NCBI GenBank assembly: GCA_051881395.1
Contig: JBJEPU010000171.1
Location: forward strand, 1-6,622
Origin: Fimenecus sp051881395
GTDB lineage: Bacteria > Bacillota > Clostridia > Oscillospirales > Acutalibacteraceae
Reading direction: 5' to 3'
DNA length: 6,622 bases
A program made the translations under genes and the position numbers. Shown here piece by piece: positions 5,420-6,622 of this stretch. The stretch's first letter is position 1. Each line of letters starts with the position of its first letter. A model generated the notes under the pieces. The model ran no database searches and was not told the origin of the DNA. It saw nothing but the letters and a program-made list of their open reading frames with translations.

Positions 5420-6622
5420 AAACTCTCGGAATTAACAGCTTGCGATTTTCCGTCAGGGTGTCGCCGCCAAGCGCATTTTGCGTTAAAATCGCATCGGCAG
5501 TCGTGTTATAGCGGCAGGCAATGTCCCAAACGCTTTCGCCCGCCTGCGCAAAATAAATGGTCAGCGCCGCCTGCGTTTGCCGTTTTTGATTTTCCGTATC
5601 CAAAAGGATGTCGGCGGTAATTTGCTGTGTCTGTACCGAGAAAATCACGGCGCTGATGTCCAATTCCGCGCGTACCTCTAAGGCGGTTTCCCCGTTTAAC
5701 ACAAAGCCGATACCGCTTACCGTAATGTGTGGCGAGCATTGCAGATTTTCGCCGCTTGCCGCCGTCACGCGCTTGTAGGTATAGTCAAAATTGCGCTCCG
5801 TGTAGCCCCATTGGTGTTCGCGGTCAAGATACAAAATTCCGACCGTCACTGTGCCCTCGACCGTCATCGTGCCGTCCGTAACAGCCGCTTTTTGCGTAAA
5901 GCCCACACAGGTGACATCTGAAACCTGTTGCATGCCGAGGCTTGCAATATCCAAATTCCCGCGACAAAGGTAGGTGTCTGTGCATTTGTCGCAAATATGC
6001 CGCAGTTCAACGGTTTGCTTTTTCAACTCCAACGGGTATAGCGTGGAATAGGCGTCCAATACGATGTCGGTTTCCATATCCCCGAAAAATTGCAGTTTTG
6101 CGCAAATGCAAATGCTCGCGTCCAACAGCCGAAGCGCGCCCGTCGCGTCGGTTTTTGCGGCAATTTCCACACTCGATACCGTCAGCGCACAATCCGTTAC
6201 ACAGCCCTCTTCTGCACCGTCCGCCTCTGTAATTTGGCTGATGGGCAGGCTGTGCTCCATCATCTCCAAAGTGCCTGTGTCGTTATCAGCTATGTAAAGC
6301 GTGCGCAAAATCAACTCGCCTTTTATGAGGACCTTTCCTGTTACGGGCTTCACATCTTCCAAAAGTGCCGTTGCCTCGCATTTCACAATCTGTGCAATCG
6401 ACGGTTTTGCAGAGCCCAATTCCAATGTTTCGCCCAAACGGAATAACTTTTCCGCACAGCCGAGTAAGTTGGTGCAGGAAACCGTTTTTTTGCGCATCTG
6501 CACCCCGTCGCCCGAACCGGCGCATATAAAGGCCGTGTCCGTTTTCGCGTACACACTGAACGCAATACAAATACTGCCGTGAATATCCAAACGCCGCGGC
6601 GATTGCACCCGGCAGTTGACAT
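5418..6622 (-). CDS. sipL: SipL-like spore morphogenesis protein (SPOCS/DUF3794 repeats plus C-terminal LysM), 5' end outside window
   Basis: At least 400 residues are present and the frame stays open to the right edge (first residues VNCRVQSPRRLDIHG), so the true start lies beyond 6622. The sequence holds the tail of one SPOCS (DUF3794) domain (about 1-30), two further SPOCS-like domains (about 50-194 and 199-336) and a C-terminal LysM domain (about 353-400, with FAQAGESVWDIACRYNTT and LLIPRV). SPOCS plus LysM is the architecture of SipL, which in Clostridioides difficile binds SpoIVA through the LysM part and is needed to attach the coat around the forespore. No signal peptide is visible in the part present, which fits a mother-cell cytosolic protein, but the N-terminus is missing. 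The gene is immediately upstream of spoIVA, in the same operon. The protein is rich in cysteine, with HICDKC at 208-213. Other DUF3794-LysM proteins of less certain role exist in clostridia; the spoIVA neighbour favours SipL. Confidence 0.88.
   Translation of the reverse strand, partial: VNCRVQSPRRLDIHGSICIAFSVYAKTDTAFICAGSGDGVQMRKKTVSCTNLLGCAEKLFRLGETLELGSAKPSIAQIVKCEATALLEDVKPVTGKVLIKGELILRTLYIADNDTGTLEMMEHSLPISQITEADGAEEGCVTDCALTVSSVEIAAKTDATGALRLLDASICICAKLQFFGDMETDIVLDAYSTLYPLELKKQTVELRHICDKCTDTYLCRGNLDIASLGMQQVSDVTCVGFTQKAAVTDGTMTVEGTVTVGILYLDREHQWGYTERNFDYTYKRVTAASGENLQCSPHITVSGIGFVLNGETALEVRAELDISAVIFSVQTQQITADILLDTENQKRQTQAALTIYFAQAGESVWDIACRYNTTADAILTQNALGGDTLTENRKLLIPRV

Noticed and set aside
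5404..5421. SpoIVA start at TTG 5421, adding six residues
   Set aside because: The extra codons are the Shine-Dalgarno itself. The ATG at 5403 gives exactly the family length and the expected MENRSIYQDIA N-terminus.
4015..5620. Several open + strand frames of up to 179 codons opposite spoIVA and the sipL-like gene
   Set aside because: They are rich in His, Arg and Cys with no recognisable domain. They arise from the codon bias of the two clearly real genes on the other strand.
6606..6608. GTG at 6608 as the start of the sipL-like gene
   Set aside because: The frame continues upstream as VNCR and fits the SPOCS pattern NCRV-SPRR, with no ribosome binding site before it. The gene is cut by the window edge instead.
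6383..6622. Open frame starting at an ATG at 6622 on the - strand
   Set aside because: It is an out-of-frame shadow of the sipL-like gene with no family features.

Overview
The window reads as a compact chromosomal segment of an endospore-forming, anaerobic-type Firmicute, most likely a Clostridia member (Oscillospiraceae/Ruminococcaceae-like). The basis is a bacterial class A RNase P RNA rather than the class B form of Bacilli, a full-length SpoIVA, and a SPOCS/LysM protein of the SipL type, which clostridia use where bacilli use SpoVID. No mobile element, CRISPR array, tRNA or phage gene is visible. This is a core-genome region and I do not see a wholly new system in it.

Left part, + strand: rnpB fills bases 1 to about 330. 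A 7-bp hairpin with a five-T tract follows immediately, and its 3' arm carries the Shine-Dalgarno sequence of the next gene. That gene encodes a 111-aa single-pass membrane protein I do not recognise. It overlaps recD2 (helicase, 734 aa) by an ATGA. Sixteen bases after recD2 comes a secreted endonuclease/exonuclease/phosphatase (EEP) family protein. The three genes look like one transcription unit, and no convincing promoter is visible between rnpB and the small membrane protein.

Centre: a perfect 18-bp inverted repeat with T-rich ends on both strands lies between the stop codons of two convergent units. It can terminate both.

Right part, - strand: a sipL-like gene, whose 5' end lies beyond the right edge of the window, runs straight into spoIVA. 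The sipL stop codon touches the strong Shine-Dalgarno of spoIVA. In Clostridioides difficile SipL binds SpoIVA during coat assembly, so this pair would be two direct partners made from one message in the mother cell. Its promoter is outside the window.

There is no gene-free stretch longer than 300 bases other than rnpB itself. The intergenic spaces are 331-373, 2911-2926, 3872-3924 and 5404-5417.
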